Below are positions 52,770-62,626 of a stretch of DNA of 64,000 nt, piece after piece. Below the pieces are notes generated by a model that was not told the origin of the DNA, made no database searches, and was given only the letters and a program-made list of their open reading frames with translations. The position numbers were made by a program, and so were the translations under genes. How positions within the stretch are numbered: position 1 is the stretch's first letter; each line of letters begins with the position of its first letter. This DNA is from Candidatus Bathyarchaeota archaeon (GTDB taxonomy: Archaea; Thermoproteota; Bathyarchaeia; Bathyarchaeales; SOJC01). The DNA is taken from NCBI GenBank assembly GCA_026014805.1, contig JAOZHR010000022.1:22299-86298 (forward strand), read 5' to 3'.

Positions 52770-53798
52770 TTGTCTGATGGAATATTTTCATTAAAGAAAG
52801 CAGTTCCTATAATTGTTGTAACGTGGATTCTGTCTTTAGTTACCACGTTAGCTATTACATACTTTGTTCCGTTTGTACCGATTGGTACTAGCCAAATTGG
52901 CGACGGCGTAGTCACAGGGGATAAGATGGCTAATGGTACAATTATAACTATGAAGTTAGCCGATGGAACAGTAACTTCTGCCAAAATATTGGATGGTACA
53001 ATAACGGCAGTAGACTTGGCTGATGGCTCCATTGTAAGCGTTAAAATCACAGATGGTGCAGTAACAACAGCTAAAATTGCTGACGGTTCTGTTACTACAG
53101 TCAAGATTGCAGACGGTGCCCTAGTGACTGTGAAGTTGGCGAATGATACTGTGACGTCGGAGAAGATAGCGGATGGAAACGTGACTACAGCTGACCTTGC
53201 CGACGGTGCAGTTACAACATCTAATATTGTTGATAACGCTATTGTGGAAGTGAAGTTGGCTGACGGTTCGGTAACTTCAGCGAAAATAGTAGACGGAACA
53301 ATAACCGCAGTAGATATGGCTACAGGCGCTGTAACCTCGACTAGGATTGCTAACGGTGCCGTTACAACCAGTAAGATAGCTAATTACGCAGTCACTAGTC
53401 TTAAGCTGGCAGCAGACGCGATTCCATATAATTCTACAGTGCAAACTTCTGAAGTAATCACAAGCTCATCAATCATGGAGGACATGCCCTACACGTCGGT
53501 GAATATAACTTTGTCAAGGAATAGCACGTTGCTAATAATGTTCAGCAGTGAAGCAAGTAATCCAACAGCAGGTTCAATGATCCATTTAACCGCTTCGGTT
53601 AATGGAACAGATGCGAGTCCTCATAATATATATTTCACTCCAACTGATGTAAATCGTATGTGTTCATACGCCTACAATTTCATTTACTTCAACGCAACTG
53701 CAGGTTTCTACACAATTCAGATGCGATGGAGGGTAACGGGAGGCAGCACGGGTGTCGTTTGGTATCGGACTTTAGTCGTCATAGCGTTACCAGCATAA
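52770..53798 (+). CDS. surface protein with about 17 decapeptide repeats
   Basis: A 342-residue anchored or secreted protein. One membrane helix (AVPIIVVTWILSLVTTLAITYFV, about 11-33) is followed by some 17 tandem ten-residue repeats from about 43 to 220, consensus IADGxVTTxK. A C-terminal beta-rich domain (about 230-342) with sequons (NST, NIT, NGT, NAT) looks like a jelly roll. The repeats resemble the stacked beta-helix repeats of phage tail and adhesin proteins. Within them LADGTVTSAKILDGTITAVD recurs as LADGSVTSAKIVDGTITAVD exactly ten repeats later, so a 100-residue block was duplicated. TTG 52770 with GGAGGTGA is the start. Probably an adhesin-like cell-surface protein. Confidence 0.75.
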   Translation: MSDGIFSLKKAVPIIVVTWILSLVTTLAITYFVPFVPIGTSQIGDGVVTGDKMANGTIITMKLADGTVTSAKILDGTITAVDLADGSIVSVKITDGAVTTAKIADGSVTTVKIADGALVTVKLANDTVTSEKIADGNVTTADLADGAVTTSNIVDNAIVEVKLADGSVTSAKIVDGTITAVDMATGAVTSTRIANGAVTTSKIANYAVTSLKLAADAIPYNSTVQTSEVITSSSIMEDMPYTSVNITLSRNSTLLIMFSSEASNPTAGSMIHLTASVNGTDASPHNIYFTPTDVNRMCSYAYNFIYFNATAGFYTIQMRWRVTGGSTGVVWYRTLVVIALPA

Positions 53799-53910
53799 TG
53801 CGCAGGCACAACTCTTTACTTTCCCATTTTTTTGTTGACCCCTATGGTTTTCTTCCATAGTATTCCCATTCTAAAAGAGATTTGGTTTTATTGATTTTTG
53901 CCATCTTTTT

Positions 53911-53923
53911 ATTATTATAAAAG
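53911..53923 (+). promoter_or_regulatory. TATA box in front of the structured 121-nt element
   Basis: ATTATTATAAAAG is centred about 26 bases before the first base of the folded element at 53943, the expected archaeal spacing for a transcription start there. Confidence 0.45.
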
Positions 53924-53942
53924 TTAACAATTTGAAAACAAA

Positions 53943-54063
53943 TGCTTTCTGCGGGAGAAGAACCCCTCCTTCCTGAACCGAGTCAACATCTCAACGCAGA
54001 GGGCGTTTGCGCATGTGCGCTGGCGACTCAAGGTTCCGCGAGCTTCTTTTCCCACAGAAAGCA
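53943..54063 (+). ncRNA. candidate structured non-coding RNA (or miniature inverted-repeat element), 121 nt
   Basis: The two ends pair over about 20 bases with one mismatch and one G-T: TGCTTTCTG (53943-53951) with CAGAAAGCA (54055-54063), then GGGAGAAGAA with TTCTTTTCCC. Inside, GAACCGAGTC (53975-53984) pairs with GACTC-AA-GGTTC (54025-54036). The remaining loop holds two hairpins, AACGC-AGAGG-GCGTT (53993-54007) and GCGC-ATGT-GCGC (54009-54020). It is more G+C-rich than its flanks and has a TATA box at the right distance. It does not match 5S rRNA, SRP RNA or RNase P RNA by eye. Either a transcribed RNA or a mobile miniature element. Confidence 0.5.
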
Positions 54064-54333
54064 AGGCTAGAAAAACGTGACTAATTATTTTTAAGAAGTC
54101 AAGTTGTACAAAAAACTTGCGGTTACATGTTATTTCTGCCATTCAATTTTCCTTTAACACCATTCACCATATTCTCTTTTCAGCCTATTTCTATGAGTCA
54201 ATTTTTCTTGTGCCAATTTAGAAGACAAATTGCCAGCCTCCGCGCCTCAAACCCTTATTGCAATGAATTTATTAGCTCGTTTTATGTAGTAGACTACTTC
54301 TATACACACAAAAACTGTATCGGATGTGAGGGC

Positions 54334-56578
<2,245 letters not shown>

Positions 56579-57321
56579 TTCCTTGCGTTTCAATGGCAAA
56601 GAAGATAGTAATAAGACTTAATTCCGCAAACAGCAACTTTAAAATACAGACAACCGTTAAGACCCAGTTTATTCTAGGTTTCCATCAACATCACCATCTG
56701 AGAATATTTTGTCATGATGTAAATTCTATCTCTCCTCCATTTGATGTCCTACGAAACTTTTCAAGTCCCCGAATAAAATTTTAAACCCATTTCCAATCTA
56801 TTTTTCTTCAAAGGATAGATGAAAAGCCATCTACAATCAATCATTAGCATTACCTTTCTACTCCTATATCCGATGCCAATAAAAAAAGTCTGTGACACCA
56901 TCTATTCCAAATCATGTGTACACAATTTTTTGGGCTGTCTGTTTTCGGAGAAGAGTTGCGAGTGGAAGTGGGAGATAAGGAAATGAAGAGTTTTAGATGT
57001 AAGAATCTACATCTAGGCCTCCCACTCGCAATTATGAATAGAGCAACATTCTACATATATCTCTTGTTCTCAAACGAGGCCCATTTCAGCTATGACAGAT
57101 CACAGTACACTAGAAAATCTGCATATGTAATGCAAACTGCGGAAAAGACGGGACAATGGAGAAAGTGTGCTGGCGAACCCTTTTTCTATTCACGAGTCAC
57201 TATTAGATATGCGCGTTTCAATTTGTGACATTCCACCATTCCAACAACGTGTGTATATTGCAACAAAATAATCGAGGGTAGTAACCCAAGTCTATACATG
57301 TGTAACGGTGGCGCCCAATTA
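56579..57321. other. 740-base region without a firm gene
   Basis: This region holds the inverted repeat described at 56956-57031 and a short zinc-knuckle-like frame near its right end, but no frame has both a start and a ribosome site. The 104-codon plus-strand frame at 56914-57228 runs through the inverted repeat and is not supported. Confidence 0.35.
56956..57031. repeat. inverted repeat with inner hairpin
   Basis: TTGCGAGTGG (56956-56965) is perfectly complementary to CCACTCGCAA (57022-57031). Within it TAGATGTA (56994-57001) pairs with TACATCTA (57008-57015) around six bases. A competing pairing, AGTGGGAG (56967-56974) with CTCCCACT (57019-57026), would switch the outer stem. Candidate small RNA or relic of a mobile element. 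Confidence 0.45.
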
Positions 57322-58413
57322 CTAAGCAATTGATTTTACAGCCTTTGAGACAAGCTTTAAACACCTAATTGCAGAGGCATATGTTGGGTAGCCCCGTAAC
57401 CCACATTCTGTACCAGCCAGCACCACTCTTTCCTTACCAAACCGTTCAGTTATTCTTATAAGCCGTTTCTTCATGATGCCAACGTCTTCTAGAAAGGTTT
57501 CTGGTTTCACTGTCCCCTTTGAAATGTTCTTCCAAACGTCTGCGACAGCATCATCAGATGCATTTGAGCCCAACTTTTCCCTTATCAATCGATCAAAATC
57601 AGTTAAGGCTATGCTGGCCTTTAACAATTTATCCTCCTTTTCCAACCGCTGCTTAGTAGTTTTCATTTCATAAAGAGGGTCATCCATATGTGACTCTATA
57701 ATTCTGAGTGACTTGACTGCCCAAAACAAGTCGTCCGAGGTGCAGTGAAGATGGATGCAAGTCTCTACGCCTTTATTCCTAGCCTTGCTCGTTAAGGATT
57801 CCCACGCTGCAAGAAGGCTCTCTCTACCTTCGGTGCCTCTGTCTATTGATGGGTCGTCAACTAAGCCAAAAAGCGGCTCATCTACAGAGACTAGGACAAC
57901 CTTGCCTTGCTTCATTGCAAAAACGTTCTTCTCTACGGTTTCTGAAAGCACTTCACCTAGTTGTCTGTAGGTTTGGCTGTTTCTATAGGGAAAAAATGAG
58001 GCTAACGTATAGGGTCCAGTGATGCAGATTCTAAGCTGAAAGGGGCTGTCCGTTTGGGCATGAATTTTTCTAGCGTTTTTCTCTATAGTTACCACTTCGG
58101 GTAGCCTGCCATACCCCGATTTTAAAGTTAGACGCCCGGTTTCAATGTAGCCGTTTTCTATCTTTTCTAAACCTTCAAAGGTTGAAAGGAACGTTTTATT
58201 CATGTCACGAAATTGCGGAAAAGCTGGAACTGCAATGCCTGCTTTCAGCTTGTCCAAAAAAGCGTTGACAACTATCTGTTCAAAAAACTTGGTAGAGTCA
58301 TCGCGTAGGTTTGCTGCGAAATGGTTTGCCCCTTCTAACAATTTGTCTGGCCTATAGGTGTAAGGAAGACTTCCAACGTCACAAGACTGAATCAACCTAG
58401 CCGCTTCCTTCAT
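57322..58413 (-). CDS. core-type methionine synthase (MetE C-terminal family)
   Basis: A 363-residue protein related to the catalytic half of cobalamin-independent methionine synthase. Zinc ligands fit HLHC (about residue 220) and Cys in AGTECGLRGYP (about 333), with SVDEPLFG between. It lacks the N-terminal half of bacterial MetE, as in archaeal core enzymes (Mes families), which take the methyl group from a corrinoid protein or a pterin. The donor cannot be read here. It overlaps the thiL relic by 17 bases and follows the Hdr operon on the same strand. Confidence 0.83.
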   Translation of the reverse strand: MKEAARLIQSCDVGSLPYTYRPDKLLEGANHFAANLRDDSTKFFEQIVVNAFLDKLKAGIAVPAFPQFRDMNKTFLSTFEGLEKIENGYIETGRLTLKSGYGRLPEVVTIEKNARKIHAQTDSPFQLRICITGPYTLASFFPYRNSQTYRQLGEVLSETVEKNVFAMKQGKVVLVSVDEPLFGLVDDPSIDRGTEGRESLLAAWESLTSKARNKGVETCIHLHCTSDDLFWAVKSLRIIESHMDDPLYEMKTTKQRLEKEDKLLKASIALTDFDRLIREKLGSNASDDAVADVWKNISKGTVKPETFLEDVGIMKKRLIRITERFGKERVVLAGTECGLRGYPTYASAIRCLKLVSKAVKSIA

Positions 58414-58651
58414 ACTTGAAATGTTTATAACCTCGCGCCTCTATTTTAGCCATCTTGCTCCTATACTTTAGGCGCAGGACTTTCTCTGCAGTAGTTCTGC
58501 CGATTTTCAAGAGGGCACCTCCTTTTTGCATAACTGCATCTTCTACTAATCTCCAATGTTTCGACTTAATGGTAACAATTAGCTCGTATTCTTCACAGCC
58601 ATAAAGGCTCCACGTTAATCCATCGCTGGAATCTAGACGCTGTGGTTGCAC
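58397..58651 (-). pseudogene. C-terminal relic of thiamine-monophosphate kinase with internal deletion
   Basis: The GTG-started 84 residues read LDSSDGLTWSL followed directly by YGCEEYELIVTI, then GGALLKIGR and IEARGYKHF. In ThiL the DSSDGLAWSL segment and the YGGEEYELVVTV segment are about 60 residues apart, so an internal deletion has joined them. The whole N-terminal ATP-binding domain is missing, and upstream sequence is in other frames. It may still be translated, but cannot be an active kinase. Confidence 0.6.
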
Positions 58652-58789
58652 CTGTTTCTGCCAAAGCTAAGCTTTCTTTGAGCCATGCATGGGGCGTCAA
58701 AACAGCGACCACAAGTTTCTTTCTGATTTTTGGTGGGTGGCGCGTTTTTATGTCAATATTTTGAGACCCGATGCACGCGCGTACTATTT

Positions 58790-59665
58790 CTAGGATATTT
58801 TGCTGAGTATCTTGTCTGTCTTTATCTTGTGGATTTCGGGTGCTAATTCTTTTGGGTCTATGCCCAATGCGAAGGCTAAGAGTTCGGAATAATGAAGTAT
58901 TGGTATATCGTAGTTTTTATTGAATTTCGCTCTCACTTGTATCTGTCCTATGTCCAGTGCAACGAAACAGAATGGGCAGAGGGTTGCAATGCAGTCAGCG
59001 CCAGCCTTAGACGTGTTTTCAAGTTTCTCTCTGGCAAGATTGAGCGCCAAATCATCAGAATACCCCCTCAAAAGCCCGCCACAACACTTCAACTTGTTTC
59101 GATACTCGACACTTTCAGCACCTAATGCTTCAATTAAACTTTCAAGAATGCGGGGACGTTCTGGATCGTCGAGTTTCAGAAGCTCGCTTGGCCTAAGCGC
59201 GTGACAACCATAGAAAGCTGCAATCTTTAAGTTGTTTAAAGGCTTTGAGACATTTTGCTTAAGTCGCTCCAGTCCTACATCGTCCATCAAGACTTGGAGG
59301 AAATGTTTAACCTCTTTGTCACCTTGAAACTCCTTTCCAGCTTGGGATAGAATCTTGTTTATCTTCGCCTTTAGTTCTTCGTCATCCTTTAACATGTTGT
59401 TTGTCATCGCAAGAGATTCAAAGCAACCGCTGCACAACGTGACTAGATTCAGATCAGATTCTTCGGCTAGGCAAATGTTGTATGCGGCTATGGCTAGACT
59501 GGTTTCGAAATTTATGGATTGCACTGGTGGAGGTGCACAGCACGTCATGTTGTCTAAGTCAACAAGCTCGATTCCAAGTTTTCCTAAAGTCTTCCTTGCA
59601 GACAACTCATAGTTGGGCTGACGAGCGGGTATGGTGCAACCAAGGAATAAAGCGTAGCTAGTCAT
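58790..59665 (-). CDS. hdrB: heterodisulfide reductase subunit B
   Basis: A 291-residue catalytic subunit that binds two non-cubane 4Fe-4S clusters and reduces the disulfide. Two CCG motifs are complete: LFLGCTIPARQ/MTCCAPPP/TLCSGCFESL and FYGCHALRPSE/LKCCGGLLRGYS/TLCPFCFVAL. It overlaps hdrC by 4 bases. Last functional gene of the mvhA-hdrA-hdrC-hdrB operon. Confidence 0.94.
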   Translation of the reverse strand: MTSYALFLGCTIPARQPNYELSARKTLGKLGIELVDLDNMTCCAPPPVQSINFETSLAIAAYNICLAEESDLNLVTLCSGCFESLAMTNNMLKDDEELKAKINKILSQAGKEFQGDKEVKHFLQVLMDDVGLERLKQNVSKPLNNLKIAAFYGCHALRPSELLKLDDPERPRILESLIEALGAESVEYRNKLKCCGGLLRGYSDDLALNLAREKLENTSKAGADCIATLCPFCFVALDIGQIQVRAKFNKNYDIPILHYSELLAFALGIDPKELAPEIHKIKTDKILSKIS

Positions 59666-60177
59666 TGTGATTCCTCTTTGAGTTGCAGTTTGTCAAAACC
59701 TGTCGCAGAAAGAATTTTTCTCAATGCTTCCACACCTGTTGGTTTAAGGGGAGGTAAGCCGAGGGTTGGTCTTTTATTTTCGACGAATTGGGAAATCTTT
59801 ACTATGCGTCCGTTGTTTAATAGAGCGGATGCAAACTCCGAATAGATATTCGGGCTGTAGCCTTTTTTGAAGGCGATGTTTCTCAGGGCGTAAATTACGT
59901 CGGCTATCTCAACCTTTTGAGGACAACGTTCTTGACAGTTGTAGCATGAACAGCAAAGCCATATAGAGTCACCTGAAAGAACCTCCTTTTCTGCTCCTAG
60001 GAGTGACAGTTTGATGACTTCTCTCGGGTTGAAACGTGGGGTGATTTTAGCCACTGGGCAACTGCTAGCGCATGTTCCACACTGGTAACATAGGGTTATT
60101 GTTTTGCCACCTAAACGACTCGTAATTACACTGGAGAATGCCATGTTAGTGTTTTTTTCCTCTTGCACTTGTTCCAT
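59662..60177 (-). CDS. hdrC: heterodisulfide reductase subunit C
   Basis: A 171-residue protein carrying two 4Fe-4S clusters that relay electrons from HdrA to HdrB. The ligands are CYQCGTCASSCPVAK and CCSCYNCQERCPQKVEIADVIYALRN. Length and order match soluble HdrC. It starts one base after hdrA and overlaps hdrB by 4 bases. Confidence 0.94.
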   Translation of the reverse strand: MEQVQEEKNTNMAFSSVITSRLGGKTITLCYQCGTCASSCPVAKITPRFNPREVIKLSLLGAEKEVLSGDSIWLCCSCYNCQERCPQKVEIADVIYALRNIAFKKGYSPNIYSEFASALLNNGRIVKISQFVENKRPTLGLPPLKPTGVEALRKILSATGFDKLQLKEESQ

Positions 60178-60178
60178 T

Positions 60179-62614
60179 CTAAGTCACCCCTTCCACTTGA
60201 GAACCTGTCATTAATTGCAATGGACCTAGCTTCTCTAACTTATCATTCATCATTCGCGCAGCCTCAGCAAACTTGTTTCCTTCAATAAACACCATATTGA
60301 ACATCTCCAATCTCTCCGGCTCAATGCCATACTCCTTTAGCAAAACTTTAGCAAGTTTCACCTTCTTCTCAGCTTTTTTGATGCCAACCTCGTAGTGGCA
60401 GCCGTCACTTTTGCATCCTACAACCATCACTCCATGAGCCCCTGCCTTGAAAGCCTCCAAGAATTGATGGATTTGCAGGATTCCCGTACAGGGCACTTTC
60501 ATTACCCTCACGTTGGCTGGGTATTGCATCTTGGCCATTCCTGAAGAATCTACGACGGTGTGTCCACACTCTGAACAGCATATGGCCAGAACCAAAGGCT
60601 TTGGCGTTCCATTTATAGACAGGAGCGCTTTCATTTGAGCCAACATCTGGTTTGTTGTCGAATGCCTAAGTTCAATAGCGTTAAGGGGACAAGTCCCTAC
60701 GCAAATGCCACATCCCTCACATAAGAGATCAGATACTTGAGCAACAAAGTGGTTTTCAGTCGTTGGGACCAAACTTATCGCTCCGTAAGGGCACGTGACC
60801 GGGCAGAATTCACAGTCACCACAATATTCCTCGTTGACCACGGCAGTTCTCTGATATTTAACTATCTTGCCGGTAGTCAAGAGCTTCATAACCTTTAGTG
60901 CTGCTGAGTGAGCATGCAAAGAAGTAGTTGGCGCGTCTTTTGGGAATGTTGCCCCACCGCACAAGTATATCCCTTTCAGCTTGGTCTCGGTTGGTCTTAG
61001 CTTGGCATTATATTCCTTGAAAAAACCGTCTTCTTCTAATTCGATGCCCAGCATCTCAGCAAGTTCTTTAGTACCTTTAGCGGGCACCATGGCTGGAGCT
61101 AAAACCACTAAATCGGCTTCTAATTCGAGAAATCTCTGTAGAAGAGCGTCTTCAACATCGACAATTAATTGATTGGTTTCTAGGTCTTTGTAGATTTCGC
61201 TTGGTCTGCCCTTGACAAATTTGATTCCCATCTCTCTAGCTCGTTCGTAGTAATGTTCGTGTTCTCTTCCGGTGGTTCTCATGTCTATGTAACATATAGT
61301 GACGTCTATGTTGGGGTAGGTTGATTTAATTAATGTGGCGTGTTTTAGGGAAATCATACAGCAGATGCTTGAGCAGTAAGAGTTGTAGCGCCTGTCTCGC
61401 GAACCGACGCATTGAATCATCACGATTTTCTTGACAGGTTTGTGGTCTGAAGGTCGAATGATTTGACCCCCAGTGGGACCGAAACCGTCAAGGATCCTGG
61501 CAAACTCAAGATTGGTTATTACGTCTGAGTAGTCATCGTAGTGATACTCCTTTATGATGCTGGAATCAAACTCTTCAAAGCCAGTGGCGACTACTATGCT
61601 GCCCACGTTTAGAGTTATATGCTCAGTCTTCTGGTCCAACGCAATAGCATTAGTAGGACAGACTTCAACGCACTTGGCACAGTCGTGGAACTTGCATACG
61701 CTGTCGTCGATGACGTAGACAGGTGGATGAACGTTTGGAATGTTCATGTAAATGGCTTTGCGGGTTTTCAGCTTTGCATTATATTCATCTGGTATTTCTA
61801 CGGGGCAAACTGTAGTGCACAAATCGCAACGGATGCATTCCTCGTTGATGTATCGCGGTTTTTTTTCTATCGAAACTTTATATTTTCCAGGAACTCCTTC
61901 AATTGCTACGACTTTTGAATTGGTTAATATGCTTAAGTTGGGAATCTCGCTGAAACCAGAGCGGTACATGCACTTCCGTGAAGTATGAGTGATGGTTTTC
62001 AAGTCTGAGGCGGGAGACTGTATGCAGATGGCGCAGTCATCAGTTGGGAAGAATCGACCTGCACGAGCAGCCAAGCCTCCGAGAAATGCCGTCTTTTCAA
62101 CCAAGTTCACCTCGAATCCCAAATCTGCCAAGTCCACAGATGTCTGCATCCCAGCGATACCTCCACCTATGACCAGTACAGATTTGAGGACAGGAAACTC
62201 AAGTTTTTCCAAAGGCTCGAGAAGCTTTGCACGTTCGATAGCAGCTAGGAGCATGGCTTTAGCTTTTTCTGTGGCTTCAGATGGTGTTTCTTGGTGAGGC
62301 ATTGCACAGTAATCCTTGAGATCGATGAATTCCATCAAATATGGGTTGAAACCAACATTCTCTACTGCTTGAGCAATCTTCACTTCACTTAGCTTTGGAA
62401 GAGTCCCCCCCACGACGACTCTATTTATTTTTTCATCTTTTATGGCGTTTATTATGTTTTGTAGTCCTTGGCCACGCCAAAACTCGCTGCCTCTCGCCAC
62501 GTAAACCACGCCTGAAATGTTTTTAACATAATTTGTCAAATCGTTGTAGTCTAAGATTTTAGAGAGTTGCTTTCCACTGTCAGCTAGGAACACTCCAACT
62601 TTAACTCTGTCCAT
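60179..62614 (-). CDS. hdrA: HdrA-MvhD fusion, Mvh-linked copy lacking the N-terminal cluster cysteines
   Basis: An 811-residue electron-bifurcating flavoprotein. FAD site VIGGGIAGMQTS; ferredoxin-like sites CIRCDLCTTVCP, CAKCVEVCP, CEFCPVTCP and CEGCGICVGTCP. The C-terminal 130 residues are MvhD with all ligands: CCSECGH, VPCTG and GCKSDGCHY. They accept electrons from the hydrogenase. The first 100 residues align with HdrA, but the four cysteines expected near 13, 15, 48 and 73 are absent (GVFLADSGKQL). The ETF-linked paralogue at 35736-38099 shows the opposite pattern. It lies between mvhA and hdrC. Confidence 0.93.
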   Translation of the reverse strand: MDRVKVGVFLADSGKQLSKILDYNDLTNYVKNISGVVYVARGSEFWRGQGLQNIINAIKDEKINRVVVGGTLPKLSEVKIAQAVENVGFNPYLMEFIDLKDYCAMPHQETPSEATEKAKAMLLAAIERAKLLEPLEKLEFPVLKSVLVIGGGIAGMQTSVDLADLGFEVNLVEKTAFLGGLAARAGRFFPTDDCAICIQSPASDLKTITHTSRKCMYRSGFSEIPNLSILTNSKVVAIEGVPGKYKVSIEKKPRYINEECIRCDLCTTVCPVEIPDEYNAKLKTRKAIYMNIPNVHPPVYVIDDSVCKFHDCAKCVEVCPTNAIALDQKTEHITLNVGSIVVATGFEEFDSSIIKEYHYDDYSDVITNLEFARILDGFGPTGGQIIRPSDHKPVKKIVMIQCVGSRDRRYNSYCSSICCMISLKHATLIKSTYPNIDVTICYIDMRTTGREHEHYYERAREMGIKFVKGRPSEIYKDLETNQLIVDVEDALLQRFLELEADLVVLAPAMVPAKGTKELAEMLGIELEEDGFFKEYNAKLRPTETKLKGIYLCGGATFPKDAPTTSLHAHSAALKVMKLLTTGKIVKYQRTAVVNEEYCGDCEFCPVTCPYGAISLVPTTENHFVAQVSDLLCEGCGICVGTCPLNAIELRHSTTNQMLAQMKALLSINGTPKPLVLAICCSECGHTVVDSSGMAKMQYPANVRVMKVPCTGILQIHQFLEAFKAGAHGVMVVGCKSDGCHYEVGIKKAEKKVKLAKVLLKEYGIEPERLEMFNMVFIEGNKFAEAARMMNDKLEKLGPLQLMTGSQVEGVT

Positions 62615-62626
62615 TTTGAACCCTTC

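Noticed and set aside
52661..53104. 147-codon minus-strand frame rich in Ile, Val, Pro and Ser
   Set aside because: It is the mirror of the decapeptide repeats of the plus-strand surface protein and has no start signal.
53943..54063. Interpretation of the folded element as 5S rRNA
   Set aside because: The length is similar, but the conserved 5S loop sequences and the three-helix layout with a 9-10 bp terminal stem are absent.
56914..57228. 104-codon plus-strand frame
   Set aside because: It runs through a structured inverted repeat and lacks promoter and SD.
57229..57333. Zinc-knuckle-like reading TCVYCNKI ... MCNGG
   Set aside because: No start codon in frame, only three cysteines, and it runs into the end of the methionine-synthase-like gene; could be a relic but not supportable.
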